64,000 nucleotides of DNA from Pseudooceanicola endophyticus. Lineage in GTDB: Bacteria; Pseudomonadota; Alphaproteobacteria; Rhodobacterales; Rhodobacteraceae. Below, in pieces: positions 1 to 8,744 of the stretch; positions within the stretch are counted from its first letter, which is position 1; the number at the start of each line of letters is the position of its first letter. The stretch lies in contig NZ_JAHIAB010000011.1 of the NCBI RefSeq assembly GCF_018760365.1, forward strand, positions 148,871 through 212,870, given 5' to 3'. A program made the position numbers and the translations under genes. The notes beneath the pieces were generated by a model that was not told the DNA's origin, searched no databases, and saw nothing but the letters and a program-made list of their open reading frames with translations.

Positions 1-589
1 TCATCAGCCCGCCCGCGAACAGCGTCGTGCGGCGCATCCAGACCGGCGAGGTCAGCCGGGCGCGCAGCCGGTGCACGAGGGCGGCGAAGGCCAGGTTGCC
101 GAGGAAGGGCACGCAGACCGAGATCAGCACGATGGCGGTGACATCTGTGGCGGTGACGCGGCTCAGGTCGAAGAAGCCGGGCAGGATGCCCATGTAGAAG
201 AGGATCGCCTTCGGATTGCCGAGGATCACCGCGATGCCGGCCAGGAAGCCCGCCCACTGGCCGGGGCGCATCAGCCGGCTGTCGCTGGAAATGCCCTGTC
301 CGGCATGGCGCAGGACCTGCACGCCCAGCACGAGGAACAGAAGGGCGCCGACATAGCGCAGCACCGTCAGCAGGCCCGCGACATGGGCCGCCAGCAGGCT
401 GATGCCCAGTGTCGCCAGCAGTGGCCAGAGCGCATCGCCCAGCGTCACGCCAAGCGCCAACGGCCAGGCTGCCGCGAAGCCGCCCGAGAGCGTGCGCGCG
501 GTCAGTGCCAGCCAGACCGGGCCGGGGGTCATGAACAGCACGAACATCGCCACGGCATAGAGCGCGAGGTCGGAGAGGGAGAGGGTCAT
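1..589 (-). CDS. LysE/RhtB-family amino-acid exporter (partial)
   Basis: Minus-strand frame of 196 codons that runs off the left edge, so the C-terminus is missing. The translation has an early MTPGPVWLAL segment, the TPGP signature of the LysE/RhtB translocators, followed by alternating hydrophobic helices (ALGVTLGDALWPLLATLGI, YVGALLFLVLGVQVLR) and the ILGNPKAILFYMGILPGFF segment typical of the family. Such proteins are small inner-membrane exporters of amino acids or derivatives; the substrate cannot be read from sequence. The start codon overlaps the stop of the upstream VOC gene by 4 bases (tcat, 586-589), so the two are probably translationally coupled. Confidence 0.85.
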   Translation of the reverse strand, partial: MTLSLSDLALYAVAMFVLFMTPGPVWLALTARTLSGGFAAAWPLALGVTLGDALWPLLATLGISLLAAHVAGLLTVLRYVGALLFLVLGVQVLRHAGQGISSDSRLMRPGQWAGFLAGIAVILGNPKAILFYMGILPGFFDLSRVTATDVTAIVLISVCVPFLGNLAFAALVHRLRARLTSPVWMRRTTLFAGGLM

Positions 590-918
590 TCCGGCTCCGG
601 CAGGGTCAGGCGGCCCGTGGCGCCGGCGGCCAGGGCGGCCTGCCAGGCGGCATCGACGCCGTCGCGGTCGGTAAAGTTCTGTGCGAGGGTCGCGGCGCCG
701 GTGCCGAGCGGCGCATCGGGCCGGCCCTGATCCTGGGCCAGGTCCTGCAACCCGAAGAGACCAAGCGCCATGCCGTCGAGCTGGTAGAAGACCACGCCCT
801 CGGGCGCGGCGGCGGGCTGCCACCCGAGGGCAGCGTAGAAGGCGCGGGCGCGGTCCAGATCTGCGACGCCGAGGGTCACCAGGGTGATGCGCTGGACGGG
901 CAGGCTCATGGCGCTCAT
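586..918 (-). CDS. VOC-family (glyoxalase-like) protein, short C-terminus
   Basis: 110 aa protein of the vicinal-oxygen-chelate superfamily. It opens with the usual first beta strand and helix (ITLVTLGVADLDRARAFYAA), then VVFYQLDGMALGLFG. It stops at GRLTLPEPE, exactly where relatives continue with a GGYSGYFADPDGH-like segment and a WEV strand carrying a metal-binding Glu, so about 25-30 residues appear to be missing. It may be a deletion derivative or a natural short form. Start codon overlaps the recF stop by 4 bases and its own stop overlaps the LysE start, placing it in the recF transcription unit. Confidence 0.8.
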   Translation of the reverse strand: MSAMSLPVQRITLVTLGVADLDRARAFYAALGWQPAAAPEGVVFYQLDGMALGLFGLQDLAQDQGRPDAPLGTGAATLAQNFTDRDGVDAAWQAALAAGATGRLTLPEPE

Positions 919-2027
919 GGGGCGGTCCTTTCCTCGGCGCGGCTTTCGCCGGCCTCTTCGGTCACCTCGAGGTACTGCGCCCGCTCCCCGAGGCCGGTGA
1001 ACAGCTCCGGGCCCGTGCCGGTCATCCAGGCCTGGGCGCCGAGGGCGCAGATCTCGTCATAGAGGGCGGCGCGCCGGCCCGCGTCAAGATGGGCGGCGAC
1101 CTCGTCCAGCAGCAGAATGGGGGGCGCGCCGAAATCCCGCGCCAGCCCCCGGGCATTGGCCAGGATCAGGCTGACCAGCAGGGCCTTCTGCTCTCCGGTG
1201 GAGGCATCGCGGGCGGCAATTCCCTTGGCGGACCAGAAGGCCTCCAGGTCGACCCGGTGCGGGCCGGTCAGGGTGCGTCCGGCGGCCATGTCGCGCCGCC
1301 GCCCCTCCGCCAGCGCGGTGCGCAGGTCGGCCTCTCCGGCGGGCAGCTCTCCCTCCGCATGAGAGAGCGACAGCGCGGGGGCGGGAAAGGCGGTCTCGGC
1401 CTCCTCGGTGGCCTCGGCGATCAGCTGCAGCGCCTTCAGGCGGTTCGACTGGATCTCGGAGCCCGCCTCGGCCATCTGCCGCTCCAGCGCCAGGTACCAG
1501 TGCTGGTCGCGCTGCTCGTCGCGCAGCAGGCGGTTGCGTTCGCGCATGGCCTTCTCGTAGACCAAAGTCGCCTCGGCATGGCCGGGAACGATGCTCAGCA
1601 CCATGCGGTCCAGGAAGCGCCGCCGCCCCTCGGCGGCCTCGGTCCACAGCCGGTCCATGGAGGGCACCAGCCAGAGCACCCGCGCCACGCGCCCAAGCGC
1701 CACCTGCGCCGCCGCCTTGTCGTCGATGCGCAGCGCCCGGCTCTGCCCCGGCTCGGCACGCATCTCGACTTCGTGCACCTGGTGAAGCGATCGCAGGATC
1801 CCCGACAGCCGCCAGCCATAGCCCTCGGGGCGGCGCGACAGCTCTTCGGCCAGGGCCCGGCGCAGTCCCCGCCCGGGCGAAAACATCGACACCGCTTCCA
1901 GCACGTTGGTCTTGCCGGCGCCATTCGGCCCCCACAGGGCGACGGGCCGGCCATCGGCCCGGATCGAGCCCTGCCGCCAGGAGCGGAAATGCGACAGGTC
2001 CAGCCGGGTCAGGCAAAGCTTCCCCAC
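915..2027 (-). CDS. recF: DNA replication and repair protein RecF
   Basis: 370 aa SMC-like ATPase that acts with RecO and RecR to load RecA at single-strand gaps. The Walker A motif GPNGAGKT lies at residues 33-40, the ABC-type signature STGEQKALLVSLILANA and the Walker B LLLDEVAAHLD are in the C-terminal third, and the N-terminal LDLSHFRSW is diagnostic. The start is GTG at 2027. It follows dnaN on the same strand. In many Rhodobacteraceae gyrB comes next; here VOC and LysE genes follow. A 54-base half-copy of a dispersed repeat sits 14 bases upstream of the start codon. Confidence 0.95.
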   Translation of the reverse strand: MGKLCLTRLDLSHFRSWRQGSIRADGRPVALWGPNGAGKTNVLEAVSMFSPGRGLRRALAEELSRRPEGYGWRLSGILRSLHQVHEVEMRAEPGQSRALRIDDKAAAQVALGRVARVLWLVPSMDRLWTEAAEGRRRFLDRMVLSIVPGHAEATLVYEKAMRERNRLLRDEQRDQHWYLALERQMAEAGSEIQSNRLKALQLIAEATEEAETAFPAPALSLSHAEGELPAGEADLRTALAEGRRRDMAAGRTLTGPHRVDLEAFWSAKGIAARDASTGEQKALLVSLILANARGLARDFGAPPILLLDEVAAHLDAGRRAALYDEICALGAQAWMTGTGPELFTGLGERAQYLEVTEEAGESRAEERTAP

Positions 2028-2041
2028 GGGACCCGCCCCCT

Positions 2042-2095
2042 CATTTTCTTGTTGATAAATACCTCCGCCGGAGGCTTCGCCCCGCTAGGGGCGAA
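2042..2095 (-). repeat. Half-copy of dispersed hairpin element upstream of recF
   Basis: Read on the minus strand: an 8-bp hairpin (TTCGCCCC, 2076-2083, pairing with 2088-2095, tetraloop), then a CCTCCG/CGGAGG mini-palindrome (2062-2074), then GTATTTAT and ACAAGAAAATGA ending just before the recF start. The same order of parts occurs at 9601-9663 and within 51011-51124 and 60855-60967. It fills most of the dnaN-recF gap. Confidence 0.7.
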
Positions 2096-2117
2096 ATCCC
2101 GAGCGGCATCAGCCGTT

Positions 2118-3236
2118 TCAGACGCGCATCGGCATCACGACATAGACCGCGCTCTGGTCATTGCCTTCGCGCATCAGCGTCGGGTCGCCGGAAGAGTTGA
2201 ACAGGAACACCGCGTTCTCGCGATCGACCTGGCTGGCGATCTCCAGCAGGTATTTCGCGTTGAAACCGATCTCCAGCCGCTCGTCGCCATAGGCCACGGC
2301 CAGCTCTTCCTCGGCGGCGCCCGAATCCGGGGCGTTCACCGACAGGATCAGCCGGTCCTCGTCCAGGCTCAGTTTCACCGCGCGCGAGCGCTCGCTGCTC
2401 ACCGTCGCGACCCGGTCCACCGCCTTGGCGAACTCGCTCGCGTCGACTTCCAGGCGGCGGGTGTTGTTCATCGGGATGACGCGGGAGTAATCCGGGAAGG
2501 TGCCGTCGATGACCTTGGAGGTCAGCGTGATCTGCGGCGTCGCGAAGCGCACCTTGGTTTCGGAAACCGAAACCTGAACCTCCAGCTCGTCGTCATCCAG
2601 CAGCTTGCGCAGCTCGCCCACGGTCTTGCGGGGCACGATGACGCCGGGCATGTCCTCGGCTCCCTCGGGCAGGGGGGCGTCGATGCGCGCCAGGCGGTGG
2701 CCGTCGGTGGCCACGCAGCGCAGCACCCGGCCATCCTCGCCCTCGGCAACATGCATGTAGACGCCGTTCAGGTAGTAGCGGGTCTCTTCGGTCGAGATGG
2801 CGAATTTCGACTTGTCGAACAGGCGGCGCAGGACGGGGGCCGGCGCCGTGAACCCGGAGGCATATTCCGAAGAGGCCATCACGGGGAAATCATCCTGCGG
2901 TAGGGTCGCGAGGTTGAACATCGAACGGCCCGCCTGCACCACGAGGCGCCCGGCACCGGCTTCCTCGGACAGGGTCACCATGGCGCCGTCGGGCAGCTTG
3001 CGGACGATCTCGTGCAGGGTCACCGCCGACACGGTGGTGGCACCGGCGCGTTCGACCATGGCGGGAGCCTTGTCGACCACCTCGATGTCCAGGTCGGTGG
3101 CGCGGAACATCACGTCAGCGCCCTCGGCCTCGATCAGGACGTTGGCCAGGATCGGAATCGTGTTCCGCCGTTCAACCACGGATTGCGCCTGGGCAACCGC
3201 TTTCAGGAGAACCGCGCGCTCAATGCTGAATTTCAT
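2118..3236 (-). CDS. dnaN: DNA polymerase III subunit beta (sliding clamp)
   Basis: 372 aa ring-forming processivity clamp of the replicative polymerase. The start is set at the second ATG of METMKFSIERAV because family members begin MKFSIERAVLLKAVAQAQ and a purine-rich AGGATGGA lies just upstream; a start at 3245 would add three residues. The conserved ERRNTIPILANVLI segment, the clamp-loop region GTFPDYSRVIP and the C-terminal YVVMPMRV end are all present, so the protein is complete. It lies between a PhzF-like gene and recF on the same strand. Confidence 0.97.
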   Translation of the reverse strand: MKFSIERAVLLKAVAQAQSVVERRNTIPILANVLIEAEGADVMFRATDLDIEVVDKAPAMVERAGATTVSAVTLHEIVRKLPDGAMVTLSEEAGAGRLVVQAGRSMFNLATLPQDDFPVMASSEYASGFTAPAPVLRRLFDKSKFAISTEETRYYLNGVYMHVAEGEDGRVLRCVATDGHRLARIDAPLPEGAEDMPGVIVPRKTVGELRKLLDDDELEVQVSVSETKVRFATPQITLTSKVIDGTFPDYSRVIPMNNTRRLEVDASEFAKAVDRVATVSSERSRAVKLSLDEDRLILSVNAPDSGAAEEELAVAYGDERLEIGFNAKYLLEIASQVDRENAVFLFNSSGDPTLMREGNDQSAVYVVMPMRV

Positions 3237-3381
3237 CGTTTCCATCCTGTTCCCGCCCGGCCCCGTGCCGGGACCGGAAAGCTACCCGTTTTATGCGCCA
3301 GCACAACGGGTTTCTTGAAGTTCCGTCAGGAAAACGGGCATCTCCTTGCCGCCGGGCCACATCCGGCCCCTGCCTCCCGGG

Positions 3382-4182
3382 TCAGGTGGGCATGATCCGC
3401 AGCATGGCGTCCATGTAGGTGATTGCCTGGCCCTCCAGGTAGACGCGGTCTCCCTCCAGCCGGCAGGCGATCTGGCCGCCGCGCCGCGACAGCTGCGCCG
3501 CGCTCAGCCGGGTGCGGCCCAGGCGCTCGGCCCAGAGCGGCACCAGCGTCGCATGGGTGGAGCCGGTCACCGGATCCTCGTCGATGCCCGAACCGGGGAC
3601 GAAGTAGCGCGACACGAAGTCGATCGAGGCACCGGGCGCGGTGATCACCAGCCCCATCGGCGCCAGAAGCCTGAGCTTGGGCAGGTTCGGGCGGAAGGCC
3701 AGGATCGCGGCGGCATCGGGCAGCTCGGCAAAGAGGTTGCCGGGGCTTTGCCACAGCGGCGTCCCCTCGGGCAGATCCGAAAGCGCCTCGGCCCAGTGGG
3801 CGGGCAGGGGATCGGGCATCGGCTGGGGCGGGCGCACTGGCAGGTCCAGTTCGTAGCCCGCATCGGTGGCGGTGACGCGCAGGGTGCCGGCCAGGGTCTG
3901 GAAGGCCAGGGTGCCGCTGGCGCCGTATTCGGTGGTCAGCACATGGGCGGTGGCCAGGGTGGCATGGCCGCAGAAATCGACCTCGGTCTGGGGTGTGAAC
4001 CAGCGCAGATCCCAGCCGGAGCCCTCTGCCGCGGGCCGCGCGAAGGCGGTTTCGGCCAGGTTGTTCTCCATGGCGATGGATTGCATCACCTTTTCGTCCA
4101 GCCAGTCATCGAGGATCAGGACCCCCGCCGGGTTGCCCGAGAACAGCTCGGCCGAGAAGGCATCGACCTGGAACATGCGCAT
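3382..4182 (-). CDS. PhzF-family isomerase-like protein
   Basis: 266 aa member of the PhzF/diaminopimelate-epimerase-fold family. Signatures are FQVDAFSAELFSGNPAGV at the N-terminus, the catalytic-type Glu in NLAETAFA, FCGHATLATAHVL, and the C-terminal DPVTGSTHATLVPLW. PhzF enzymes isomerise small acids, but most genomic copies have no known substrate, and no phenazine genes are present here. The start at 4182 is chosen for the AAGGAAG Shine-Dalgarno; a longer frame to 4248 adds an unconserved Arg-rich stretch. The gene interrupts the usual dnaA-dnaN adjacency on the same strand. Confidence 0.88.
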   Translation of the reverse strand: MRMFQVDAFSAELFSGNPAGVLILDDWLDEKVMQSIAMENNLAETAFARPAAEGSGWDLRWFTPQTEVDFCGHATLATAHVLTTEYGASGTLAFQTLAGTLRVTATDAGYELDLPVRPPQPMPDPLPAHWAEALSDLPEGTPLWQSPGNLFAELPDAAAILAFRPNLPKLRLLAPMGLVITAPGASIDFVSRYFVPGSGIDEDPVTGSTHATLVPLWAERLGRTRLSAAQLSRRGGQIACRLEGDRVYLEGQAITYMDAMLRIMPT

Positions 4183-4262
4183 GCGTCTTCTTCCTTTCCG
4201 CGAGGGCTGAACCGGGGGTAGCGACCCTTGCCGCAGCCCGCAAGGCATAGCCCTTCAAATGA

Positions 4263-4298
4263 CGAAGACCCGGCACGCGGATCCGGGCCGGGTCTTCG
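4263..4298 (-). terminator. Hairpin downstream of dnaA
   Basis: 12-bp perfect stem (CGAAGACCCGGC at 4263-4274 pairing with 4287-4298) and a 12-base loop, in the gap after the dnaA stop. The poly-T tail is weak on the minus strand, so termination is likely but not certain. Confidence 0.5.
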
Positions 4299-4336
4299 GA
4301 ATTAAGCTTGCTAGGGGGAAAGTTAGCCCGAAAGGC

Positions 4337-5758
4337 TTATTCTTCCAGCGCGCGGCGCAGCATTTCCAGATCGTCCGCGATCTGGGCATCCTGCTGGCGC
4401 AGCTCCTCTATTTTCTTGACCCCGTGCATTACCGTGGTGTGATCGCGCCCGCCGAAACGGCGCCCGATTTCGGGCAGCGAGCGGCGGGTCAGCTTCTTGC
4501 ACAGGTACATTGCCACCTGGCGGGGGCGGGCAAAGCTGCGCAGCCGCTTCGGACCGATCATGTCGCTGAGGCGGATGTTGTAATGCTCGGCCACCTGTCG
4601 CTGGATTTCCTCGATCGTCAGCTTGCGCTCGGAGGAGCGCAGCACATCCGACAGGCAGTCCTGGGTCAGTTCCAGCGTGATCTCGCGGCCCACCAGAGAG
4701 GCGAAGGCGAAGAGGCGCGTCAGCGCACCTTCCAGCACCCGCACGTTGGTCGAGATGCGATGCGCCAGGAATTCCATCACGCCATCGGCGACGACGATTT
4801 CCGGGTGCTTCAGCTGGAAGGCATCGACCTTGGACTGAAGGATGCCCAGCCGCAGTTCGTAATCGGTCGGATGCAGGTCGACCACCAGGCCCGAGGACAG
4901 CCGCGACGACAGACGGGCGGGCAGCTGCTTGATCTCGTTCGGGGCGCAGTCGCCCGACAGGATGATCTGCTTGTTGTGTTCGACCAGTGCGTTGAACGTG
5001 TGGAAGAATTCCTCCTGGGTGGAATCCTTGCCGGCGATGAACTGCACGTCGTCGACCATCAGCACATCGACGTTCCGGAACAGCGCCTTAAAGTCCATCA
5101 TCTTCTTTTCGCGCAGCGCCTGCACGAAACGGTACATGAACTGCTCTGCCGACAGGTAGACGACGTTCAGGTTCGGATCCTGCGCCTTCATCTCCCAGGC
5201 GATGGCATGCATCAGGTGCGTCTTACCAAGGCCGACGCCGCCGTAGAGGAACAGCGGGTTGAATTCCACTTCGCCGCCAGAGGCGACGCGGCGCGCGGCG
5301 GCATGGGCCAGCTCGTTCGGCTTGCCGACGACGAAGCTGTCGAAGGTGTAGCTGGGATCGAGCGGCGCCGGACGCAGCATGCGCTCCTGCATGGAGAGGT
5401 TCTCGGCGGAGACGCCGGTGGATTCGGCGGCAACGGGGGCGGCGGGTTCGTATTCCGTCGGGGCGGCGGCGGGCATGGCCTGGTTCGTGTTCACGGCCGG
5501 GGCGGGGCGAAGGCCCGGACGGATCACGTTGAACTCGATTCGACGCACGTTGTCCTCGACCTGGGAGAGCTCTCCCAGGATCAGATCGCCGAAGTTCCGC
5601 TGCACATAGGTGCCCATGTAGGCGGAGGGCGCCGCCAGGGTCGCCACGCCGTTCTGGACCGAGGCCAGCTCAAGCGGCGCGATCCAATGGGTGTAGTTGT
5701 GCTCGCCGACGGATTTCCGGAGATTCTTTTTAAGTTCGCCCCACATTTCGTTGGTCAT
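4337..5758 (-). CDS. dnaA: Chromosomal replication initiator DnaA
   Basis: 473 aa AAA+ initiator that binds DnaA boxes and opens the origin. An N-terminal helical domain (MWGELKKNLRKSVGEHNY) is followed by a Pro/Ala-rich linker, Walker A GGVGLGKTHL, Walker B VLMVDDVQF, the arginine-finger region LSSRLSSGLVVDL, and the C-terminal helix-turn-helix signature RDHTTVMHGVKKI. Length and domain order are normal. Upstream is a gene-free stretch with a DnaA-box-like site (5771-5779), which may serve autoregulation or an origin. rpsT lies further upstream on the same strand. Confidence 0.98.
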   Translation of the reverse strand: MTNEMWGELKKNLRKSVGEHNYTHWIAPLELASVQNGVATLAAPSAYMGTYVQRNFGDLILGELSQVEDNVRRIEFNVIRPGLRPAPAVNTNQAMPAAAPTEYEPAAPVAAESTGVSAENLSMQERMLRPAPLDPSYTFDSFVVGKPNELAHAAARRVASGGEVEFNPLFLYGGVGLGKTHLMHAIAWEMKAQDPNLNVVYLSAEQFMYRFVQALREKKMMDFKALFRNVDVLMVDDVQFIAGKDSTQEEFFHTFNALVEHNKQIILSGDCAPNEIKQLPARLSSRLSSGLVVDLHPTDYELRLGILQSKVDAFQLKHPEIVVADGVMEFLAHRISTNVRVLEGALTRLFAFASLVGREITLELTQDCLSDVLRSSERKLTIEEIQRQVAEHYNIRLSDMIGPKRLRSFARPRQVAMYLCKKLTRRSLPEIGRRFGGRDHTTVMHGVKKIEELRQQDAQIADDLEMLRRALEE

Positions 5759-6215
5759 CTCTTTAACTCTTTATCCCCAGTTCCGTTCGTCTTACCCCCG
5801 GCCCGCGCCTAAACGGACCCGCGCGTCACATCCCCTTTCATCGGGAAACACTGATTCCCCCCGTGCCGCCCAGATGGACGAAACAGGGTTACCCCCGTCT
5901 CACGGACGGGTGGTCTTCAGGGGTCACGTATCCCGTGGCGGTGCGCGGTTGCGCACAACCCCAGGATGCATGACCTTGCGTCAGTGCTTGGACATCGTGA
6001 CCGTTAAGCATCCTGGAAATCCGAATGGTTTCCGGGCTTTGGCTGGTCGGCGGTACTGGATGTACCGCGATGTCCCCCCCAAGGCGAAGTGACTCGCAAG
6101 GCTGAAGTTATCAACTCCAGAGAGGCCCTTACAACAGCACAACGCGCTTGACTCGGACTCTGTCGGAGGGAATCGGAGGGCTGTTGCCGATGGGTGGCAG
6201 GCGGCCACCGGGCAC
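5759..6215. other. rpsT-dnaA intergenic region, candidate dnaA promoter/origin
   Basis: About 460 bases with no convincing gene. It holds a DnaA-box-like TTATCCCCA (5771-5779, one mismatch from TTATNCACA), a hairpin CCCGTC/GACGGG (5894-5899 with 5905-5910), a GTGCGC-GGTT-GCGCAC hairpin (5941-5956), and a 9-bp inverted repeat CCAGGATGC (5961-5969) with GCATCCTGG (6008-6016). Position next to dnaA suggests the dnaA leader and possibly oriC, but I see no cluster of perfect DnaA boxes or an AT-rich unwinding element, so origin function is only a possibility. Confidence 0.35.
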
Positions 6216-6245
6216 GAAAAAAGGCGCCGCCTCAGCAGCGCCTTT
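6216..6245 (-). terminator. Intrinsic terminator of rpsT
   Basis: On the minus strand an 8-bp stem AAAGGCGC/GCGCCTTT (6238-6245 with 6220-6227) runs directly into a T tract (the A run at 6217-6222 on the plus strand). It lies 25 bases beyond the rpsT stop and separates rpsT from dnaA. Confidence 0.85.
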
Positions 6246-6269
6246 GATCTCAATCGCTTGCCAGCGTGA

Positions 6270-6533
6270 TTAGGCGATAGCCTTCACACGCGAGGACAGA
6301 CGCGACATTTTCCGCGAAGCGGTGTTCTTGTGCACGACGCCTTTGGTCACGCCGCGCATCAGCTCGGGTTGAGCGGAGCGCAGTGCAGTTTCGGCGGCGT
6401 TCTTGTCGCCCGATGCGATCGCCTCTTCCACCTTGCGAAGGAAGGTGCGGATACGCGAGCGACGTGCCTTGTTGACGTCCGTGCGACGTTCAATCTGACG
6501 GGCACGTTTCTTCGACTGAGGCGAGTTGGCCAT
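6270..6533 (-). CDS. rpsT: 30S ribosomal protein S20
   Basis: 87 aa, matching the usual S20 size. The sequence [17 protein letters not shown], the basic [16 protein letters not shown] segment and the C-terminal [18 protein letters not shown] are characteristic. The start at 6533 is chosen because S20 proteins begin MAN; the frame stays open to 6767 but that extension is not conserved. S20 binds 16S rRNA early in small-subunit assembly. It is monocistronic with its own terminator, and its place before dnaA is a common arrangement in Rhodobacterales. Confidence 0.97.
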   Translation of the reverse strand: MANSPQSKKRARQIERRTDVNKARRSRIRTFLRKVEEAIASGDKNAAETALRSAQPELMRGVTKGVVHKNTASRKMSRLSSRVKAIA

Positions 6534-6793
6534 ATTCGTATCGTCCCATGGTTTCGGGGTTGAGCAATCTGAAGCCGGGTCCTTAAGGCCGACTCGCCCC
6601 CAAGTCAACAGCGCAAAGCCATCGAAAGCGCGGATCGGTGGAAAACTCCGCCCTCGGGGGTGCGGAATCTCTTGCATGGGGGGCGGACGCACGCAAGATG
6701 ATCCTGCAACGGGGTGTTTCCAGCGGTCGTTCGGGCGGCCGAAAGGGGGCGATTCCCGTTCTGGCACGAGGAGGTGCCGCAGGAGGCGCGTCG

Positions 6794-7900
6794 GTGAACA
6801 GTTTCGATGTGATCGTGATCGGAGGGGGAATCGCCGCTCTGACGCTGGCCAGCCGCCTGGCGGGATGCGCCCGGGTGGCCGTTCTGGAACGTGGCGGCCA
6901 GCCGGTTGGCCAGGACGGCGAACCGACCAGCCCGGCGCTGACGCTCAGTTTCGGGCGCCCCGAGATACAGGCGCTGAGCCTGGCCTCCGAACCCTTCTTC
7001 ACCGATCCGCGCCGACCGCTCAGCGTCAGCCGGGGGCTGATCTTCCTGGCCCGGGACGATCAGCGCGCCCAGCTGTGCGCCCGGGCGGACCGGCTGGCCC
7101 CGCTGGGGCGGCACCGCTGGCTTGATCCCGAGGAGCTGGGGCTGCGCCTGCCGCTGTTGCGGCCCGGCTACGCGGTCTCGGCCCTGATGGAGGACCGGGC
7201 CCGCGACATCGACCTGGCCGCGCTGCAGGCCGCCCTGCTGGAGCGGCTGCGCCGCCGCGGCGCCCGGCTGCTGAGCGGCAACGAGGTTGCCGCGCTCAGC
7301 TACGCCCACGGCTCCTGGACGCTCTCGGCCCAGGGCGGCAGCTACCGGGCGCCGGTGGTGGTCAATGCGGCGGGGGCCTGGGCCGGGCAGGTGGCGGCGC
7401 TGGCGGGCGCCCTGCCGCTGCGCCTGGCGGCGCTGCGGCGCACGGCGCTGCGGCTCGATCCGCCGCAGGATCTGGCGGCGGCCCAGCTGCCGATGGTGGT
7501 GGATGCGGAAGAGCGTTTCTACATGAAGCCCGACGCAGGCCACCTTCTGGCCTCGCCCGGAGAAGAGCACCCGGGGAGGCCCGATGTCCCGGTCGGGGCC
7601 GAAACGCTGGAGGTCAGCCTCTGCGCCGATCGCCTGCGGGCGCTGTCCGCGATGCGGCTGGGCCCGGTGACGGCGGCCTGGACGGGGCTGCGGACCTATG
7701 CGCCCGACCGGCTTCCGGTCTGCGGCTTCGATCCCGGGCGCAAGGGGTTCTTCTGGCTGGCCGGCCAGGGGGCGTCGGGGATCCAGACCGCGCCGGCGCT
7801 GGCGGGCCTGGCCACCGACCAGATCACCGGTGAACCGGGCGCCGATGCCCGGCGATGGGGCGCCGATCCGACCCGGCTCTCGCCGGCGCGTTTCGCGTGA
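6794..7900 (+). CDS. FAD-dependent oxidoreductase (DAO family)
   Basis: 368 aa flavoprotein of the D-amino-acid oxidase/glycine oxidase fold. The N-terminal FAD-binding motif [18 protein letters not shown] follows the start directly; [11 protein letters not shown] and the C-terminal [18 protein letters not shown] are typical of D-arginine dehydrogenase-like enzymes. The GTG start at 6794 is chosen because AGGAGG lies 7 bases upstream; the frame is open to 6638 but that part lacks family features. Substrate unknown, possibly a D- or N-methyl amino acid. It converges on the enoyl-CoA hydratase with a 1-base gap. Confidence 0.88.
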   Translation: MNSFDVIVIGGGIAALTLASRLAGCARVAVLERGGQPVGQDGEPTSPALTLSFGRPEIQALSLASEPFFTDPRRPLSVSRGLIFLARDDQRAQLCARADRLAPLGRHRWLDPEELGLRLPLLRPGYAVSALMEDRARDIDLAALQAALLERLRRRGARLLSGNEVAALSYAHGSWTLSAQGGSYRAPVVVNAAGAWAGQVAALAGALPLRLAALRRTALRLDPPQDLAAAQLPMVVDAEERFYMKPDAGHLLASPGEEHPGRPDVPVGAETLEVSLCADRLRALSAMRLGPVTAAWTGLRTYAPDRLPVCGFDPGRKGFFWLAGQGASGIQTAPALAGLATDQITGEPGADARRWGADPTRLSPARFA

Positions 7901-7901
7901 C

Positions 7902-8678
7902 TCAGCGGTCGCGGAACTGCGGTTCGCGTTTTTCCAGGAAGGCGGTCATGCCCTCCTTCTGGTCCTCGGTGGCGAACAGCGCGTAGAACATCCGCCGTTC
8001 GTAGAGGATGCCCTCGGACAGCGGCGTTTCGTAGGCGCGGTTCACCGCCTCCTTCGCCGCCATGACCGAGATGACGCTCTTTTCGGCGATCTTGCCGGCG
8101 GCGCCCATCGCCTCTTCCATCAGCTTCTTCACCGGCACCACGCGGCTGACCAGCCCCGAGCGTTCGGCCTCGGCCGCATCCATGAAGCGCCCGGTCAGGT
8201 TCATGTCCATGGCCTTCGACTTGCCGACAAAGCGCGTCAGGCGCTGCGTGCCGCCCAGGCCCGCCATGACGCCCAGATTGATCTCCGGCTGGCCGAACTT
8301 GGCGGTCTCCGAGGCGATGATGAAGTCGCACATCATCGCCAGCTCGCAGCCGCCCCCCAGGGCATAGCCCGACACGGCGGCGATGATCGGCTTGCGGATG
8401 CGCGCGATCGCCTCGGTTTCGGCGGTGAACATGTCGCCGGCGAAGGCATCGGTAAAGCTCTTCTCCGCCATCATCGCGATATCGGCCCCGGCGGCAAAGA
8501 ACTTCTCCTGCCCGGTGATCACGATACAGCGTACCTTGTCGTTCTTCTGGGCCGCGGTCAGTGCCTCGGCCAGTTCGCCCAGCAGCACGTCGTTCAGCGC
8601 GTTCATCGCGTCCGGCCGGTTCAGCCGGACCAGCGCGATATGGTCCTCGATGTCGACGATCAGCGTCTCATAGGCCAT
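7902..8678 (-). CDS. Enoyl-CoA hydratase (crotonase family)
   Basis: 258 aa crotonase-fold enzyme that hydrates trans-2-enoyl-CoA in fatty or aromatic acid degradation. Oxyanion-hole segments are FFAAGADIAMM and YALGGGCELAMMCD, with the first catalytic Glu in GGGCEL; the second is in the FGQPEINLGVMAGLGGTQR region. The NRPDAMNALN start region is typical of short-chain hydratases of the FadB1/PaaF kind. It is a lone gene here, with no thiolase or dehydrogenase beside it. Confidence 0.93.
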   Translation of the reverse strand: MAYETLIVDIEDHIALVRLNRPDAMNALNDVLLGELAEALTAAQKNDKVRCIVITGQEKFFAAGADIAMMAEKSFTDAFAGDMFTAETEAIARIRKPIIAAVSGYALGGGCELAMMCDFIIASETAKFGQPEINLGVMAGLGGTQRLTRFVGKSKAMDMNLTGRFMDAAEAERSGLVSRVVPVKKLMEEAMGAAGKIAEKSVISVMAAKEAVNRAYETPLSEGILYERRMFYALFATEDQKEGMTAFLEKREPQFRDR

Positions 8679-8744
8679 GGGTAAGGTGTCCCTTCGCTCG
8701 AGATTTAGGGACGATTCCCTAGCAGGCTGGCCCGGGTGATCAAG

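Noticed and set aside
5981..6253. 90-codon minus frame in the rpsT-dnaA gap
   Set aside because: Passes through the rpsT terminator; no ribosome-binding site or family similarity.
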